DNA of 64,000 nt from an uncultured Clostridia bacterium (lineage in GTDB: Bacteria; Bacillota; Clostridia; Christensenellales; CAG-314): assembly GCA_944364615.1 (NCBI GenBank), contig CALVWF010000002.1, forward strand, positions 186,001 to 250,000, in the 5' to 3' direction. This document shows positions 34,728-45,207 of this stretch, piece by piece. The translations under genes and the position numbers were made by a program. Position 1 is the stretch's first letter, and every line of letters starts with the position of its first letter. The notes under the pieces were generated by a model that was not told where the DNA came from, made no database searches, and saw nothing but the letters and a program-made list of their open reading frames with translations.

Positions 34728-36188
34728 ATGACGGAAGAAAATTTGCAGGAAACACAACAACTCAGTTCTGACAAGATGCGAAACAAACCCGTGGGAAAGT
34801 TGCTGTTTGAAATGGCATTGCCAGCCATAATTTCAATGCTGGTACAGGCACTGTACAACATCGTGGACTCTATATTCGTTTCAAACATTACTTACAGTAT
34901 TTTTTCCCCCGATTATATAGGTACTGTCAAGCAATTGGGCGACGACTCGTTTATAGCGGTAAGCGTTGTTTTCCCTATGACCATGCTGGTAATTTCCATT
35001 GCCATAGGACTTGGAGTCGGCGTAAACGCATATATAGCGCGTAAACTGGGCGAAGGCAATGTGGAAAAAGCCAACCGTGCCGCTCAGACGGCAATAGTGA
35101 TGGTGTTCGGCGTTTGGGTATTGCTGTTTATACTGGCATTTACCATTGTCGATCCGTTTGTCAGAGCCTTTGTAACTGCCGACAACGTCACATCTGTGGA
35201 TTACGTAGTGGAACAGGCAAATCTTTACCTTACCATGTACATGGCGGGAAGTTTGGGAAGTTTGTTCGAAATAGTGGGCGAACGTATATTGCAGGCGACC
35301 GGTAACATGAAACTGCCTATGATGAGTCAGTTGACGGGTGCCGTCACCAACATAATTCTGGACGCGGTGTTCATTCTGGTTTTCAAGTGGGGCGTGTTCG
35401 GAGCGATTCTCGCAACGGTTATAGGACAATGGTTCGGCGGACTGTTTGTATTGCTGGCATTTGTGCTTAAAAAGCACGACGTGTCCATTTCCCTCAAAGG
35501 GTTCAGGTTCGAATGGGATTACTTTAAAAACATTCTCGAAGTCGGTATGCCGGCGTTCATAATGAACGCCATGGGTTCTTTTATCACCATAATACTCAAC
35601 ATTATTTTAAAGGCTTATCCCAGCGGTATATTCGTTTTGTCCGCCTACTTTAAAGTGCAGTCATTTATCTTTATGCCCGTCTTCGGACTTATGCAGGGAT
35701 CGATGCCCATACTGAGTTACAATTACGGTGCAAATCTTAAAGACAGATTCAAGCACACGTTCCGACTGATGATTTACGTTTCGGTGGCAGTAATGGTTGT
35801 AGGTACAATACTGTTCCAGTTGATTCCCAACTATATAATGGGAATACTGACAAGCACCGAACAGACGATTGCCGACGGCTCGTATGCTTTCAGGGTAATA
35901 AGTCTTTCATTTATCCCCGCTGCGTTTTCCATTGTAATTATCAACGTGTTGCAGGCGATAAACAAGCCTATTTCCAGTCTGCTTATGTCGCTTTGCCGTC
36001 AGTTGATAATACTGCTGCCCGCGGCGTTTATTCTCAACGGTCTGTGGGGATTGCAGGGAATATGGTTCTGCTACCCCGTAGCGGAAATACTGTCTGTATT
36101 TGCATTTATTCCCGTTGCGATAAAGGACTACCGCAAACAGTTTGCACGTAAGCAGTTGCAGTACGAAAGCGGTGAACTTGGCAAATAA
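34728..36188 (+). CDS. MATE-family multidrug/metabolite exporter
   Basis: A 486-residue protein with 12 predicted membrane segments in two homologous halves. The N-terminus (PVGKLLFEMALPAIISMLVQ) and the VDSIFVS element are typical of the DinF/NorM-like prokaryotic MATE branch. It exports substrates by Na+ or H+ coupling; the substrate is unknown. aaaggag precedes the ATG. Confidence 0.93.
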   Translation: MTEENLQETQQLSSDKMRNKPVGKLLFEMALPAIISMLVQALYNIVDSIFVSNITYSIFSPDYIGTVKQLGDDSFIAVSVVFPMTMLVISIAIGLGVGVNAYIARKLGEGNVEKANRAAQTAIVMVFGVWVLLFILAFTIVDPFVRAFVTADNVTSVDYVVEQANLYLTMYMAGSLGSLFEIVGERILQATGNMKLPMMSQLTGAVTNIILDAVFILVFKWGVFGAILATVIGQWFGGLFVLLAFVLKKHDVSISLKGFRFEWDYFKNILEVGMPAFIMNAMGSFITIILNIILKAYPSGIFVLSAYFKVQSFIFMPVFGLMQGSMPILSYNYGANLKDRFKHTFRLMIYVSVAVMVVGTILFQLIPNYIMGILTSTEQTIADGSYAFRVISLSFIPAAFSIVIINVLQAINKPISSLLMSLCRQLIILLPAAFILNGLWGLQGIWFCYPVAEILSVFAFIPVAIKDYRKQFARKQLQYESGELGK

Positions 36189-36210
36189 AAATATATTTAG
36201 GGAGGTTACT

Positions 36211-36741
36211 ATGTTTGACGAATTGTTGATTCAAAGACAGAGTTGTCGTAATTTCGACGCGTCGAGAACTGTAGAGCGGGAAAAACTGGAATCCGTACTT
36301 AAAGCGGGAATAGTTGCTCCTTCCGCAAGAAATTTCCAACCGTGGAATTTTTACGTGTGTACGGGAGAAACCGCAGACAAGGTAAGAAAAGAGTGTCAGC
36401 ACGGAGGCGCCAATGCCTTCCTCAACAACTGTCCCGTGCTCATTGCTGTGGGAATAAGACAGAAACCGGAAACGGCAGGCGCAAGACCTTTAAATGTAAC
36501 CAAACAGGACTTTCGTCCCCTCGATGCAGGCATTGCTGTGGGACAGATGTGCCTTGAAGCGACTAATGTGGGATTGTCTACATGTATTATAGGTTGGATG
36601 AATTGTTCTGCAATTGCCGAAATCCTTAATACGGAAGACGAAATAAAAGTTGTAATAGCGTTGGGATATGCTTCACACGACGACGTATTGCGTCCCAAAA
36701 ACAGAAGAAATTTCAATGACGTGGTAAAGTTTTTTGATTAA
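36211..36741 (+). CDS. Nitroreductase-family FMN protein
   Basis: A 176-residue protein. RQSCRNFDASR near residue 8 is the FMN phosphate motif, and PSARNFQPW the second flavin loop. ALGYASHDD near residue 150 matches the family C-terminal motif. Family members reduce nitroaromatics, quinones or other acceptors with NAD(P)H. The ATG at 36211 is chosen for gggagg; it begins 22 bases after the MATE gene, suggesting co-transcription. Confidence 0.92.
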   Translation: MFDELLIQRQSCRNFDASRTVEREKLESVLKAGIVAPSARNFQPWNFYVCTGETADKVRKECQHGGANAFLNNCPVLIAVGIRQKPETAGARPLNVTKQDFRPLDAGIAVGQMCLEATNVGLSTCIIGWMNCSAIAEILNTEDEIKVVIALGYASHDDVLRPKNRRNFNDVVKFFD

Positions 36742-36754
36742 TTCGCTTTTAAAA

Positions 36755-36787
36755 AGAAACGGTCACTTTGTGGCCGTTTCTTTTTTT
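36755..36787 (+). terminator. Terminator of the MATE-nitroreductase unit
   Basis: agaaacggtcac / gtggccgtttct arms (one G-T pair) and a T run of eight. Confidence 0.88.
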
Positions 36788-37015
36788 ATATTTTAAATAA
36801 ATGCGTTTTTTACGTTTTTAATGAAATGAACAGTGTTTAAATAAATATTCTGAATCTTAACGTCGTTGCGGGATCGCGTTAAAACAGTACGATGCAAATC
36901 GTTTCTGCAATAAGTTTGCGCTTGTTCTGCCGAGTTGTGATGTTGCCGTCGGCGGTTTTTCTTCTATACCGTACCTTAAAGGCATACAATACAATAGTAT
37001 GTCCGGGGGTGCATA

Positions 37016-39544
37016 ATGTTCGATAAAAATCTCGATCTTGTTCAACGTAAGTTGAATACAGATTTTGTTAAAGGGTTGACTTCCTCAGAAGCGGAAAAAA
37101 GGCTGTGTTCCGACGGCTACAACAGGCTTCCGGAAAAGGACAAGCATGGCTTTCTGTTCAGATTTTTTGCTCAGTTCGGCGATCTGATGGTGCTGATACT
37201 GCTTATTGCGTCTGCAGTGTCCTTTGTGGTTGGACTGGTGCACGGCGACTCTACCGATTGCATCGAGGCGGTTATAATCGTTGTAATTGTCACGGTAAAC
37301 GCTTTACTCGGAGCGATTCAGGAGTTCAGGGCGGAAAAATCCATCGAGGCTTTAAACCGCGCCACTCCGCTCAGATGTACCGTCATTCGCGACGGACGTC
37401 GGCAGACCGTCAATTCCGACGAGGTGGTGGTAGGCGACGTCGTTTTGCTGGAAGCGGGGGAAATTGCCGTTGCCGACTGCCGTATCGTCAGCAGTACGCA
37501 TCTGGAAGTCAACGAATCGGCTTTGACGGGCGAGTGGGAACCTGTAAGCAAGACTTTATCGACACTTGCTTCCGACACCGTTCTGGCAAGACGCAGTAAT
37601 TGTCTTTACTCGTCAAGTTACGCCGTTAAAGGACGGTGCAAGGCGGTAGTAACCGCTACAGGCGGTAACACCGAAATAGGCAAAATCGCTTTAATGCTTA
37701 AAGAACAGTCCGTCAGGACGCCGTTACAAAAAAGACTTCAAAGACTGTCCAAGGCGTTGGGAATAATTTGTCTTGCGCTGTGCAGTGTAGTGTTTGTAGT
37801 TGCGTTTGTCAAGGCGTTGGCAAACAAGTCCGTCGACGTGACATATACCGAAGTGTTTTTGTCGGTGTTTATGACGTCGGTGTCGCTTGCGGTGGCTGTG
37901 ATTCCCGAAGGATTGCCCGCAGTCGTTACGGTGGTGCTTGCAAGAGGGGTTCAGCGAATGGCAAAGCAAAACGCCATTGTGCGCAATCTGCATTCGGTGG
38001 AAACGCTGGGAAGTGCTTCCGTCATATGTACCGACAAAACGGGCACTCTTACCGCCAACAAGATGAAGTTACGCTATATTTTTGACGGTAAAAAACTGTA
38101 TGACGGCAAGTTTTCGACAGATGCTATAGAACTGCTGCGGTTTGCGGCAATGTGCTGTAACGGAGACTCGCAGCACGCCGAGCCTACCGAGCAGGCTATT
38201 ACCGAAAGCGCACGGCAAAACAACTGCAAGTTGTCATTTTCCAAACTGGAAGAACTGCCCTTCGATTCTGACAGAAAAATGATGACGGTAAAGGTGTTGG
38301 TAGACAATGAAGTGTACATTATTACCAAGGGCAGTCCGGACAATATGTTTTCACGCGACGTAAATGTAAATTCCTCATTTTGGACAATGTACAGACGTTT
38401 GTCTTCGGAAGGTTTGCGAGTCATTGCTTTGTCGGTAAAGAAAGAAGACGCCGTCGTAGCCCGTGCGGAAGACAATTTAAAAATAGTGGCATTGATGGGA
38501 ATTACCGATCCTTTACGTCCCGAAGCGGTAAAATCCGTTTCGCAGTGTATCGAGGCGGGAATAATGCCCGTCATGATAACGGGAGACGGTGTGGAAACGG
38601 CTTATTGCATTGCACGGGAAGCGGGAATATTGCGCAACGGCAACAAGGTTCTTACAGGCAGTCAGATGGACTCGATGACGGACGAACAACTGCAACGCGA
38701 AGTGCAAAACGTGGCGGTTTATGCCCGTGTTACCCCCGCTGATAAACTGCGTATCGTCAAGGCGTGGCAGGCTGACGGAAAGGTGGTGGCAATGACAGGC
38801 GACGGAGTCAACGACGCTCCCGCTCTGAAACGTGCGGACATCGGTTGCGCCATGGGAAGCGGTACCGAAGTGGCAAAAAACAGTGCGGATATGATACTTG
38901 CCGACGACAACTTTGCAACTATCGTCAGCGCGGTTGCCGAAGGACGAACTATATTTGACAATATTGTAAAGACAGTCAGATATTTGCTGTCCTGCAATAT
39001 AGGCGAAGTACTTTCGGTATTTGTGGCTTTGCTTGTGTGGGATGTTTCGCCGTTGGGAGCAATGCAGTTGCTGTGGGTAAATCTCGTAACTGACGGCTTG
39101 CCCGCATTGGCTCTCGGCATGGACAGTTGCTCCGATGCCTTGAAAAAACCTCGGACGAGCAACAGTTTTTTCAGCAGACGTTCTGTAATTACCATTGCCT
39201 GTTACGGCATTGCGGTGGCTGCCGTCACGATATTTGCCTATATGTGCGGACTGGCGTACAGTCCAGTACATGCTTCCACAATGGCGTTTGCCGTACTGGC
39301 GTTTTCTCAGTTGGTGCTTGCAGTGGTTTCTTTAAACAGAATGAGTCTTGCTGCGGGAATATGTCTTGCGGTATCGGCATTGTGCGCGGCTGCGGTTCTG
39401 TTTATACCCTTTTTGCAGACGCTGTTCGGCTGCGTTGCTCTTACGGCAGTTCAGTACGTCACGGCACTGGCGTTGTCCGTATTGCCGTCGCTGTTGCTTA
39501 TTGCGGCAAAACTGATCAAACGCTTTTATAAAAATAAAATGTGA
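37016..39544 (+). CDS. P-type Ca2+-transporting ATPase (type IIA/B)
   Basis: An 842-residue cation pump. DKTGTLT carries the phosphorylated Asp340, LTGEWEPVSK is the actuator TGE loop, and MTGDGVNDAPALKRADIG the hinge. Calcium-site residues known from SERCA are present: PEGLP in TM4, SCNIGE in TM5 and NLVTDG in TM6. This supports Ca2+ export rather than Na+/K+ or Mg2+ transport. The start follows gggggtg. Single-gene unit. Confidence 0.92.
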   Translation: MFDKNLDLVQRKLNTDFVKGLTSSEAEKRLCSDGYNRLPEKDKHGFLFRFFAQFGDLMVLILLIASAVSFVVGLVHGDSTDCIEAVIIVVIVTVNALLGAIQEFRAEKSIEALNRATPLRCTVIRDGRRQTVNSDEVVVGDVVLLEAGEIAVADCRIVSSTHLEVNESALTGEWEPVSKTLSTLASDTVLARRSNCLYSSSYAVKGRCKAVVTATGGNTEIGKIALMLKEQSVRTPLQKRLQRLSKALGIICLALCSVVFVVAFVKALANKSVDVTYTEVFLSVFMTSVSLAVAVIPEGLPAVVTVVLARGVQRMAKQNAIVRNLHSVETLGSASVICTDKTGTLTANKMKLRYIFDGKKLYDGKFSTDAIELLRFAAMCCNGDSQHAEPTEQAITESARQNNCKLSFSKLEELPFDSDRKMMTVKVLVDNEVYIITKGSPDNMFSRDVNVNSSFWTMYRRLSSEGLRVIALSVKKEDAVVARAEDNLKIVALMGITDPLRPEAVKSVSQCIEAGIMPVMITGDGVETAYCIAREAGILRNGNKVLTGSQMDSMTDEQLQREVQNVAVYARVTPADKLRIVKAWQADGKVVAMTGDGVNDAPALKRADIGCAMGSGTEVAKNSADMILADDNFATIVSAVAEGRTIFDNIVKTVRYLLSCNIGEVLSVFVALLVWDVSPLGAMQLLWVNLVTDGLPALALGMDSCSDALKKPRTSNSFFSRRSVITIACYGIAVAAVTIFAYMCGLAYSPVHASTMAFAVLAFSQLVLAVVSLNRMSLAAGICLAVSALCAAAVLFIPFLQTLFGCVALTAVQYVTALALSVLPSLLLIAAKLIKRFYKNKM

Positions 39545-39562
39545 CCTATCTTTACTTTTTTG

Positions 39563-39591
39563 TTGTAATTGACCGTGAAAAATGGTAGAAT
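39563..39591 (+). promoter_or_regulatory. clpC promoter
   Basis: TTGTAA, 17 bases, TAGAAT, 30 bases before the start. No CtsR heptamer repeat was recognised. Confidence 0.55.
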
Positions 39592-39621
39592 GTTGTTAAG
39601 TCAACAATTTACGGAGGAAAA

Positions 39622-42069
39622 ATGTATTCTAAAGAGTATTTCGCTGTAATTGAATACGCAAGGCAATACGCAAGAGACAACAAATTCGCGCAATTGGAAT
39701 CCCGTCACATACTGATGGGGTTGGTGAACGTTACCGGCAAGGCGCAGCAGTTTCTTGCAAGGTTCGGCATTGACAAACGGCTCAGTTTTGCCAGCGACGG
39801 CAGGTCTTTCGGAACGTTGGAAACGTCTCCCGAAGCAACTGCTATTTTCCGCAATGCGGAGGAACTGTGCAACATAATGCAGGAAAAGGAAGTTACTTCC
39901 GTTCACCTGCTGCTTGCCATTTTGTCGATGAACAGTTGCTATGCTTACAAGACTATAGCCTATCGTTTAAAGGAACACAATGTGTCCATCGACACATTTT
40001 TCGACTACGTAGTAGGACAGTTGCCCAATGCTTCGCGTCTGAAAGCATATTCGGAGGGAGAGCAGAATACAGGATCTCAGCAACAAACGGGCAAGGAGTA
40101 CGCCGTGACGGCCGTCAAGGTGAACAACGCCGAAAAGACGGAAGTCAGAGACATTTCCTTCGGTACCGATCTTACCGAACGTGCAAGACAGGGCAAATTC
40201 GACGCAGTGATAGGCAGAGACGGAGAGATACAGCGCATCATTCAGACGCTGGCACGCCGTTCCAAAAACAATCCCGTGCTGGTGGGTGAACCCGGGGTGG
40301 GCAAAACCGCAGTTGTCGAAGCATTGGCGCAGTGTGTGGCAAGCGGAAACGTACCTTACCCGTTGCAGGGCAAACGTATTGTCGAACTGGACATTGCGGC
40401 AATGATTGCGGGCACAAGGTACAGAGGCGATTTTGAAGAACGTCTCAAAAAGATTATCGACGAAGTAGTTGCAAGCGGCGACGTGATACTGTTCATCGAC
40501 GAAATACACAACCTTGTCGGAGCGGGCGGAACCGCGGACAGCAACATGGACGCTGCGGAAATTTTAAAGCCTATGCTTGCACGGGGCGAATTACAGGTCA
40601 TCGGCGCGACTACCGTTGAAGAATACCGCAAGTATATAGAAAAGGACAGTGCGTTGGAACGCAGATTCCAACCTATTACGGTAGGAGAGCCCACTCCCGA
40701 ACAGGCAATAGAGATACTGTGGGGGGTAAAGAGCAAGTACGAACAACATCACGGCGTTGACATCAGTCGTGAAGCGGTGGAAAGTGCGGTGCGTCTTTCG
40801 GTAAGATACATCAACGACAGATTTTTACCCGACAAGGCTTTCGACCTCATAGACGAGGCGTGCAGCCGTGTAAAAATAGGAGCAATGGCTGTTCCTCAGT
40901 CGCTCAGTGACGCCGTAAATGCTCTTAACGCTTTGAAAAAGCAGAAAGATATTGCCGTTTCGCAGGGCAACATCGCGGAAATATCCCGCATTAACGAACA
41001 GTACGACAGACTGTATTTCCATTACGAGTTCGAAAGGGACAAGTTCAATCAGGAAAAGAGCAATGCCCGTTGCGTAATAACTTCCGACGACGTGGCGGAA
41101 GTGGTTGCACAGTGGACGGGAATTCCGGTAACGCAGATAAGTTGCAGCGAACGCGACAAACTGCTCAATCTCGAAAAGATGCTGTCCGACAGAGTTGTTG
41201 GACAGAAAGAGGCGGTGCAGGCGGTTGCGCTTGCTATACGCAGGGCGCGTTCGGGACTTAAAGATCCCAACCGTCCCATCGGCAGTTTTATTTTCGTAGG
41301 ACCTACGGGCGTAGGCAAGACGGAACTGACCAAGGCTCTTGCCGAGTGTCTGTTCGAAAGCAGTAACGATATCGTCAGACTGGACATGAGCGAATATATG
41401 GAAAAACAGTCTGTGTCCAAACTTATAGGAGCGCCTCCTGGTTACGTCGGATTTGAGGAAAGCGGTATTCTTACGGAAAAAGTGCGTCGTAAGCCCTACT
41501 CGGTGGTTTTGTTCGACGAAATAGAAAAGGCTCATCCCGATGTGTTCAATCTGATGTTGCAGATACTCGACGAAGGACGTCTGACCGACTCCCACGGCAA
41601 AACCGTCGATTTCCGCAACACCGTGATAATAATGACCAGCAACACGGGAGCGGAGGAGGCGTCACGCTCCATCGGATTCGGCGGAAGAAACGCGCAGCAA
41701 AGCATCAACGCCGCGTTGCGCAGACAGTTCAAACCAGAGTTTTTAAACAGGGTAGACGAAATTGTGGTGTTCCATCCGCTCACGCAGGAGGAAATTTGTC
41801 AGATATCACGCCTTTTGTGCGGAAATCTGGTAAGAAGACTCAAACCTACGTTGACATTGAAATTTACCGAACCTGCCGTTTACTGGCTTGCGGAAAACGG
41901 CTACGACAGAGAATACGGAGCAAGACCGCTCAAAAGGCGTATTCAGCGCGATGTGGAAGACGCTCTTGCCACAATGCTGTTGAAGGGTGAAATAAGCAAG
42001 GGCGATTGCGTAATTGCAGACGTGCTTCAGGGCAGGCTTGTATTCAGAAAAGTTGCGGCAAATCAGTAA
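39622..42069 (+). CDS. clpC: ATP-dependent Clp protease ATPase ClpC
   Basis: An 815-residue AAA+ unfoldase. A Clp-N repeat domain (residues 1-145), first Walker A GEPGVGKT near residue 222, a coiled-coil middle domain around residues 420-470, second Walker A GPTGVGKT near 560 and FDEIEKAHPDV Walker B. SIGFGG near residue 690 is the ClpP-binding loop. Unlike Bacillus, ctsR, mcsA and mcsB are not adjacent, so its regulation and arginine-phosphate link are open. Confidence 0.94.
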   Translation: MYSKEYFAVIEYARQYARDNKFAQLESRHILMGLVNVTGKAQQFLARFGIDKRLSFASDGRSFGTLETSPEATAIFRNAEELCNIMQEKEVTSVHLLLAILSMNSCYAYKTIAYRLKEHNVSIDTFFDYVVGQLPNASRLKAYSEGEQNTGSQQQTGKEYAVTAVKVNNAEKTEVRDISFGTDLTERARQGKFDAVIGRDGEIQRIIQTLARRSKNNPVLVGEPGVGKTAVVEALAQCVASGNVPYPLQGKRIVELDIAAMIAGTRYRGDFEERLKKIIDEVVASGDVILFIDEIHNLVGAGGTADSNMDAAEILKPMLARGELQVIGATTVEEYRKYIEKDSALERRFQPITVGEPTPEQAIEILWGVKSKYEQHHGVDISREAVESAVRLSVRYINDRFLPDKAFDLIDEACSRVKIGAMAVPQSLSDAVNALNALKKQKDIAVSQGNIAEISRINEQYDRLYFHYEFERDKFNQEKSNARCVITSDDVAEVVAQWTGIPVTQISCSERDKLLNLEKMLSDRVVGQKEAVQAVALAIRRARSGLKDPNRPIGSFIFVGPTGVGKTELTKALAECLFESSNDIVRLDMSEYMEKQSVSKLIGAPPGYVGFEESGILTEKVRRKPYSVVLFDEIEKAHPDVFNLMLQILDEGRLTDSHGKTVDFRNTVIIMTSNTGAEEASRSIGFGGRNAQQSINAALRRQFKPEFLNRVDEIVVFHPLTQEEICQISRLLCGNLVRRLKPTLTLKFTEPAVYWLAENGYDREYGARPLKRRIQRDVEDALATMLLKGEISKGDCVIADVLQGRLVFRKVAANQ

Positions 42070-42128
42070 AATTTTCCGTTTACCCTTAAAAAATACAACT
42101 TTTTGTCAAAACACTGAGGCATTTGGTA

Positions 42129-42157
42129 TTGAAAACAGTCAGATTTTGTGATATACT
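42129..42157 (+). promoter_or_regulatory. hpf promoter
   Basis: TTGAAA, 17 bases, TATACT, about 50 bases before the start codon. Confidence 0.65.
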
Positions 42158-42206
42158 CATTACAAGGTTGAAACCTTAACAGGCAACTACAAGGAGGACA
42201 GTATTT

Positions 42207-42740
42207 ATGAAATTGGAAGTATTAGCTAAAAATTATCACGTTTCCGAAAGACTCAATCAGATCTTGCAATCCAAGATCAAAAAGTTGGATAAGTACTTTC
42301 CCGACAGTGACACCGTTGCCAAAGTAGTTATGACTGATCTGGGCAGACAATGCAAAATGGAACTTTCCATCAACTACTACGGCACGCAACTCCGTTCGGA
42401 AGTAGTAGGAAACACAATGTATTACAACATTGACGAATGCTTGCCAAAGATAGAAAGACAGATAGTCAAGTACCGTGAAAAACTTAACAGCAAGAAAAAA
42501 ATGCCGGCATTCGACCGCAACGATTACCAGTTCGTTTCGGATGTCGAAGTGGAACCCGTTACGATCGCCAAAGTAAAGCGTTTCGAAATAGACACGCTTA
42601 CTCCGATTGAAGCGGCGGAAAATCTTGAAATGGTAGGGCATGACTTCTATCTGTTCAACAATGTGGAAACAGGCAGAGTCGAAGCGGTTTATCGCAGAAA
42701 AGATGGCACGATAGGACATCTTCAACCCTATCAGAACTGA
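42207..42740 (+). CDS. hpf: Long-form ribosome hibernation promoting factor
   Basis: A 177-residue protein: N-terminal HPF/RaiA domain (1-100) and a C-terminal dimerisation domain (about 120-177) ending VYRRKDGTIGHLQP. Long HPF joins two 70S ribosomes into inactive 100S dimers in stationary phase. aaggagg precedes the ATG. Confidence 0.95.
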   Translation: MKLEVLAKNYHVSERLNQILQSKIKKLDKYFPDSDTVAKVVMTDLGRQCKMELSINYYGTQLRSEVVGNTMYYNIDECLPKIERQIVKYREKLNSKKKMPAFDRNDYQFVSDVEVEPVTIAKVKRFEIDTLTPIEAAENLEMVGHDFYLFNNVETGRVEAVYRRKDGTIGHLQPYQN

Positions 42741-42806
42741 ATCGTTTAAGTTCACTGCGTGCCTGACATTCAGACGCGCAGTTATATTTTAAGGAGATTT
42801 TAACAT

Positions 42807-43355
42807 ATGTCACAATTATTGATGTTTCTGGACGCCTGGACAAGTTTTGTAAGGCTGTTCAGCGAGATGAACGTCATTGTAGCAGTGTTGTTTATACTGG
42901 GCTTGGTGATGTGCGTCGTGGAAATTTTTATGCCAGGGTTCGGCGTGTTCGGCATAGGCGGTCTTGTGTGTATGGCGCTTGCTATCATACTGCGTATGAC
43001 AGACAACGGCGACGGATGGATGTTACTGTATATGTTGCTCATCACCGCAATTGTGTGCATAGTTTGCTTTTTTGTGCTTTCAAATATTGCCAACAAAGGC
43101 AAATTCGGCAAAAACAGTATATTCAATGTGGAATCGAGCGTTCCGGTAACACGCACCGAAGGTACAGGCGATTTCGAAAGTCTTGTCGGTCAGCAGGGCG
43201 TGACGATAAACGATCTTCGTCCTGTAGGACAGGCACGTATCGGCAATACGGTTGTTGAAGTCATGTCCGCCAACGGTTTTATAGAAGCGGGCAACAAAGT
43301 AAAGGTCATAAAGGTGGAAGGCAACGTCGTTACCGTCCAGGCGGTAAAGAAATAA
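42807..43355 (+). CDS. nfeD: NfeD-family membrane protein
   Basis: A short NfeD of 182 residues lacking the ClpP-like protease domain. Three or four hydrophobic segments (about 22-105) are followed by the C-terminal OB-fold domain (130-182; GQQGVTINDLRPVGQARIG). NfeD partners with flotillin at membrane microdomains, and floA follows 81 bases downstream. Confidence 0.9.
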   Translation: MSQLLMFLDAWTSFVRLFSEMNVIVAVLFILGLVMCVVEIFMPGFGVFGIGGLVCMALAIILRMTDNGDGWMLLYMLLITAIVCIVCFFVLSNIANKGKFGKNSIFNVESSVPVTRTEGTGDFESLVGQQGVTINDLRPVGQARIGNTVVEVMSANGFIEAGNKVKVIKVEGNVVTVQAVKK

Positions 43356-43436
43356 TCTGCAACCGAAACTCAAATGGCACAAGCACAGTTTGCTGTGCAA
43401 AAATATTACTTATTCCTAAAATTACAGGAGGGGAAA

Positions 43437-44456
43437 ATGAATTATTTAATGGCATTTGCAGGTACGGGACTTGATCCTGTATGGTATCTGGTAATTGCTG
43501 TAGCGGTAGTATTTCTTGTAGTATTGATATTCCTGCCGTTGGGAACGTGGTTTACCGCCCTTATCAGTAAGGCGCACGTAAGTATGTCCCGTCTTATCGG
43601 TATGAAGTTGCGTCGTATACGCTACAAGAAACTGGTTGACGTTTATATCCGTGCTAAAAAAGCAGGTCTCGATATCGATATTGCGGAACTGGAATCGCAC
43701 GTAATGGCAGGCGGTAACGTCTCCAACGTGGTAAACGCACTCATATCCGCACACAGCGCAAACATTACGCTGACGTTGCAGGCGGCTAAGGCAATCGACC
43801 TTGCCGGACGTGACGTGCTCAATGCGGTAAAGGTGTCCGTCAATCCTACGGTGATTGAAACTCCCATCATTTCCGCCATTGCCAAAAACGGTATCGAACT
43901 GAGGGTAAAGGCTCGTGTTACGGTGAGAGCCAATATCGGAAGACTTATCGGCGGTGCGGGTGAAGAGACAATTATTGCCCGTGTAGGCGAAGGTATCGTC
44001 ACCACGGTAGGTTCATCGGAAACGCACAAGGAAGTGCTGGAAAATCCCGACACCATTTCCAAGACGGTGTTGCGTAAGGGACTTGATGCAGGTACCGCAT
44101 TTGAAATTCTGTCTATAGACATTGCCGACGTGGACGTAGGTCGCAACATCGGCGCACAGTTACAGATGGATCAGGCGGAAGCGGACAAGCGTATCGCTCA
44201 GGCAAATGCGGAAGAACGTCGTGCAATGGCTGTTGCCAAGGAACAGGAAATGCGTGCTTATACCCAGGAAATGCGTGCAAAGGTAGTGGAAGCGGAAGCG
44301 GAAGTGCCTCGCGCAATGGCGGAAGCATTCCGCAACGGTCGTTTGGGCGTTATGGATTACTACAATATGCAAAACATTCAGGCTGACACTGCAATGAGAA
44401 ACGCTATTTCCGGTAATTCCGCAACGGAAGACAAGAAGGAAAACAAGAAAAAGTAA
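43437..44456 (+). CDS. floA: Flotillin-like protein FloA
   Basis: A 339-residue SPFH protein organising functional membrane microdomains. It has an N-terminal membrane hairpin (about 8-35), the SPFH/PHB domain (60-215), and a C-terminal coiled coil rich in Ala-Glu (235-310). The ATG at 43437 is set by aggagggg; an upstream open frame lacks an RBS. Co-transcribed with nfeD. Confidence 0.93.
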   Translation: MNYLMAFAGTGLDPVWYLVIAVAVVFLVVLIFLPLGTWFTALISKAHVSMSRLIGMKLRRIRYKKLVDVYIRAKKAGLDIDIAELESHVMAGGNVSNVVNALISAHSANITLTLQAAKAIDLAGRDVLNAVKVSVNPTVIETPIISAIAKNGIELRVKARVTVRANIGRLIGGAGEETIIARVGEGIVTTVGSSETHKEVLENPDTISKTVLRKGLDAGTAFEILSIDIADVDVGRNIGAQLQMDQAEADKRIAQANAEERRAMAVAKEQEMRAYTQEMRAKVVEAEAEVPRAMAEAFRNGRLGVMDYYNMQNIQADTAMRNAISGNSATEDKKENKKK

Positions 44457-44516
44457 CAACTACTGACAGGTGCGCGGCGGCACAACCGCCGTGCACTCGT
44501 TAAGGCAGGTGATTAA

Positions 44517-44921
44517 ATGAATTTTTTTGCAGTTGTTGACAATATCGGAGGAATACTCGGTGCCGTTGTGCTTTTGTCGTTTGTAGTTGTTGCTGTAATT
44601 GTAATTGCTTACGGCAAACAAAAAGAAGCGCAAAAGCGTGCCGAGTCGGCAGACATTTCTTCCGACGTCCTGAAAAAGAACAAGAAAGATCTGTCCGACA
44701 GGCTTAAAAATTACAAGGACAGCAAGCATTCTTCGCAACACGATTTTAAAGAAAGCGTACAGACTTACGGTGAAGACGAGGATGACTCCGTTAAGGAAGG
44801 TCAGCCTTTGATCTCCCTTGCGGATTTCGACGAGGAAGACCGTTCGGAGTTGGTAAAGGCGATGGTGCTTGGCGAAATTCTTGCTCAGCCCAAATGCAAG
44901 ACGCTTTATCGCAAAAAGTAA
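44517..44921 (+). CDS. Unknown single-pass acidic protein downstream of floA
   Basis: Not recognised. It has 134 residues: one N-terminal membrane segment (about 10-33), a charged Lys/Glu/Asp-rich stretch (35-90) and a short helical C-terminal module with SLADFDEEDRSELVKAMVLGE. The RBS is weak (aggtg). Position 60 bases after floA and a shared terminator suggest a role at flotillin domains; this is inference only. Confidence 0.72.
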   Translation: MNFFAVVDNIGGILGAVVLLSFVVVAVIVIAYGKQKEAQKRAESADISSDVLKKNKKDLSDRLKNYKDSKHSSQHDFKESVQTYGEDEDDSVKEGQPLISLADFDEEDRSELVKAMVLGEILAQPKCKTLYRKK

Positions 44922-44938
44922 TTCTGCATTAAGTTGAT

Positions 44939-44973
44939 GTCAACCGTGTCTCAGGATGCGGTTGACTTTTTTT
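44939..44973 (+). terminator. Terminator of the nfeD-floA unit
   Basis: gtcaaccg / cggttgac stem with a T7 run. Confidence 0.88.
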
Positions 44974-45207
44974 GCATTCGGACGTCTGAAACTTTTGAGA
45001 ACGACATTCGAAAAACATCCGCAACGAAATAAAACTTTACCAAAACCGCTTATATTGTTTTAAGCGGTAAATACAATGGCTGTGTGTAAAACAGGTTTTG
45101 TAAAATTGTGTAAAAAGATGTCGGTTTACATCAAATTGTTTGACTTGAATCGGTAAATATAATATATTATTGAGTAGAATTACAATTAAACAAAGGGTGG
45201 ATTGCGT

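Noticed and set aside
36142-36210. Longer N-terminus for the nitroreductase
   Set aside because: The extension overlaps the MATE coding sequence and lacks an RBS, while gggagg marks the ATG at 36211.
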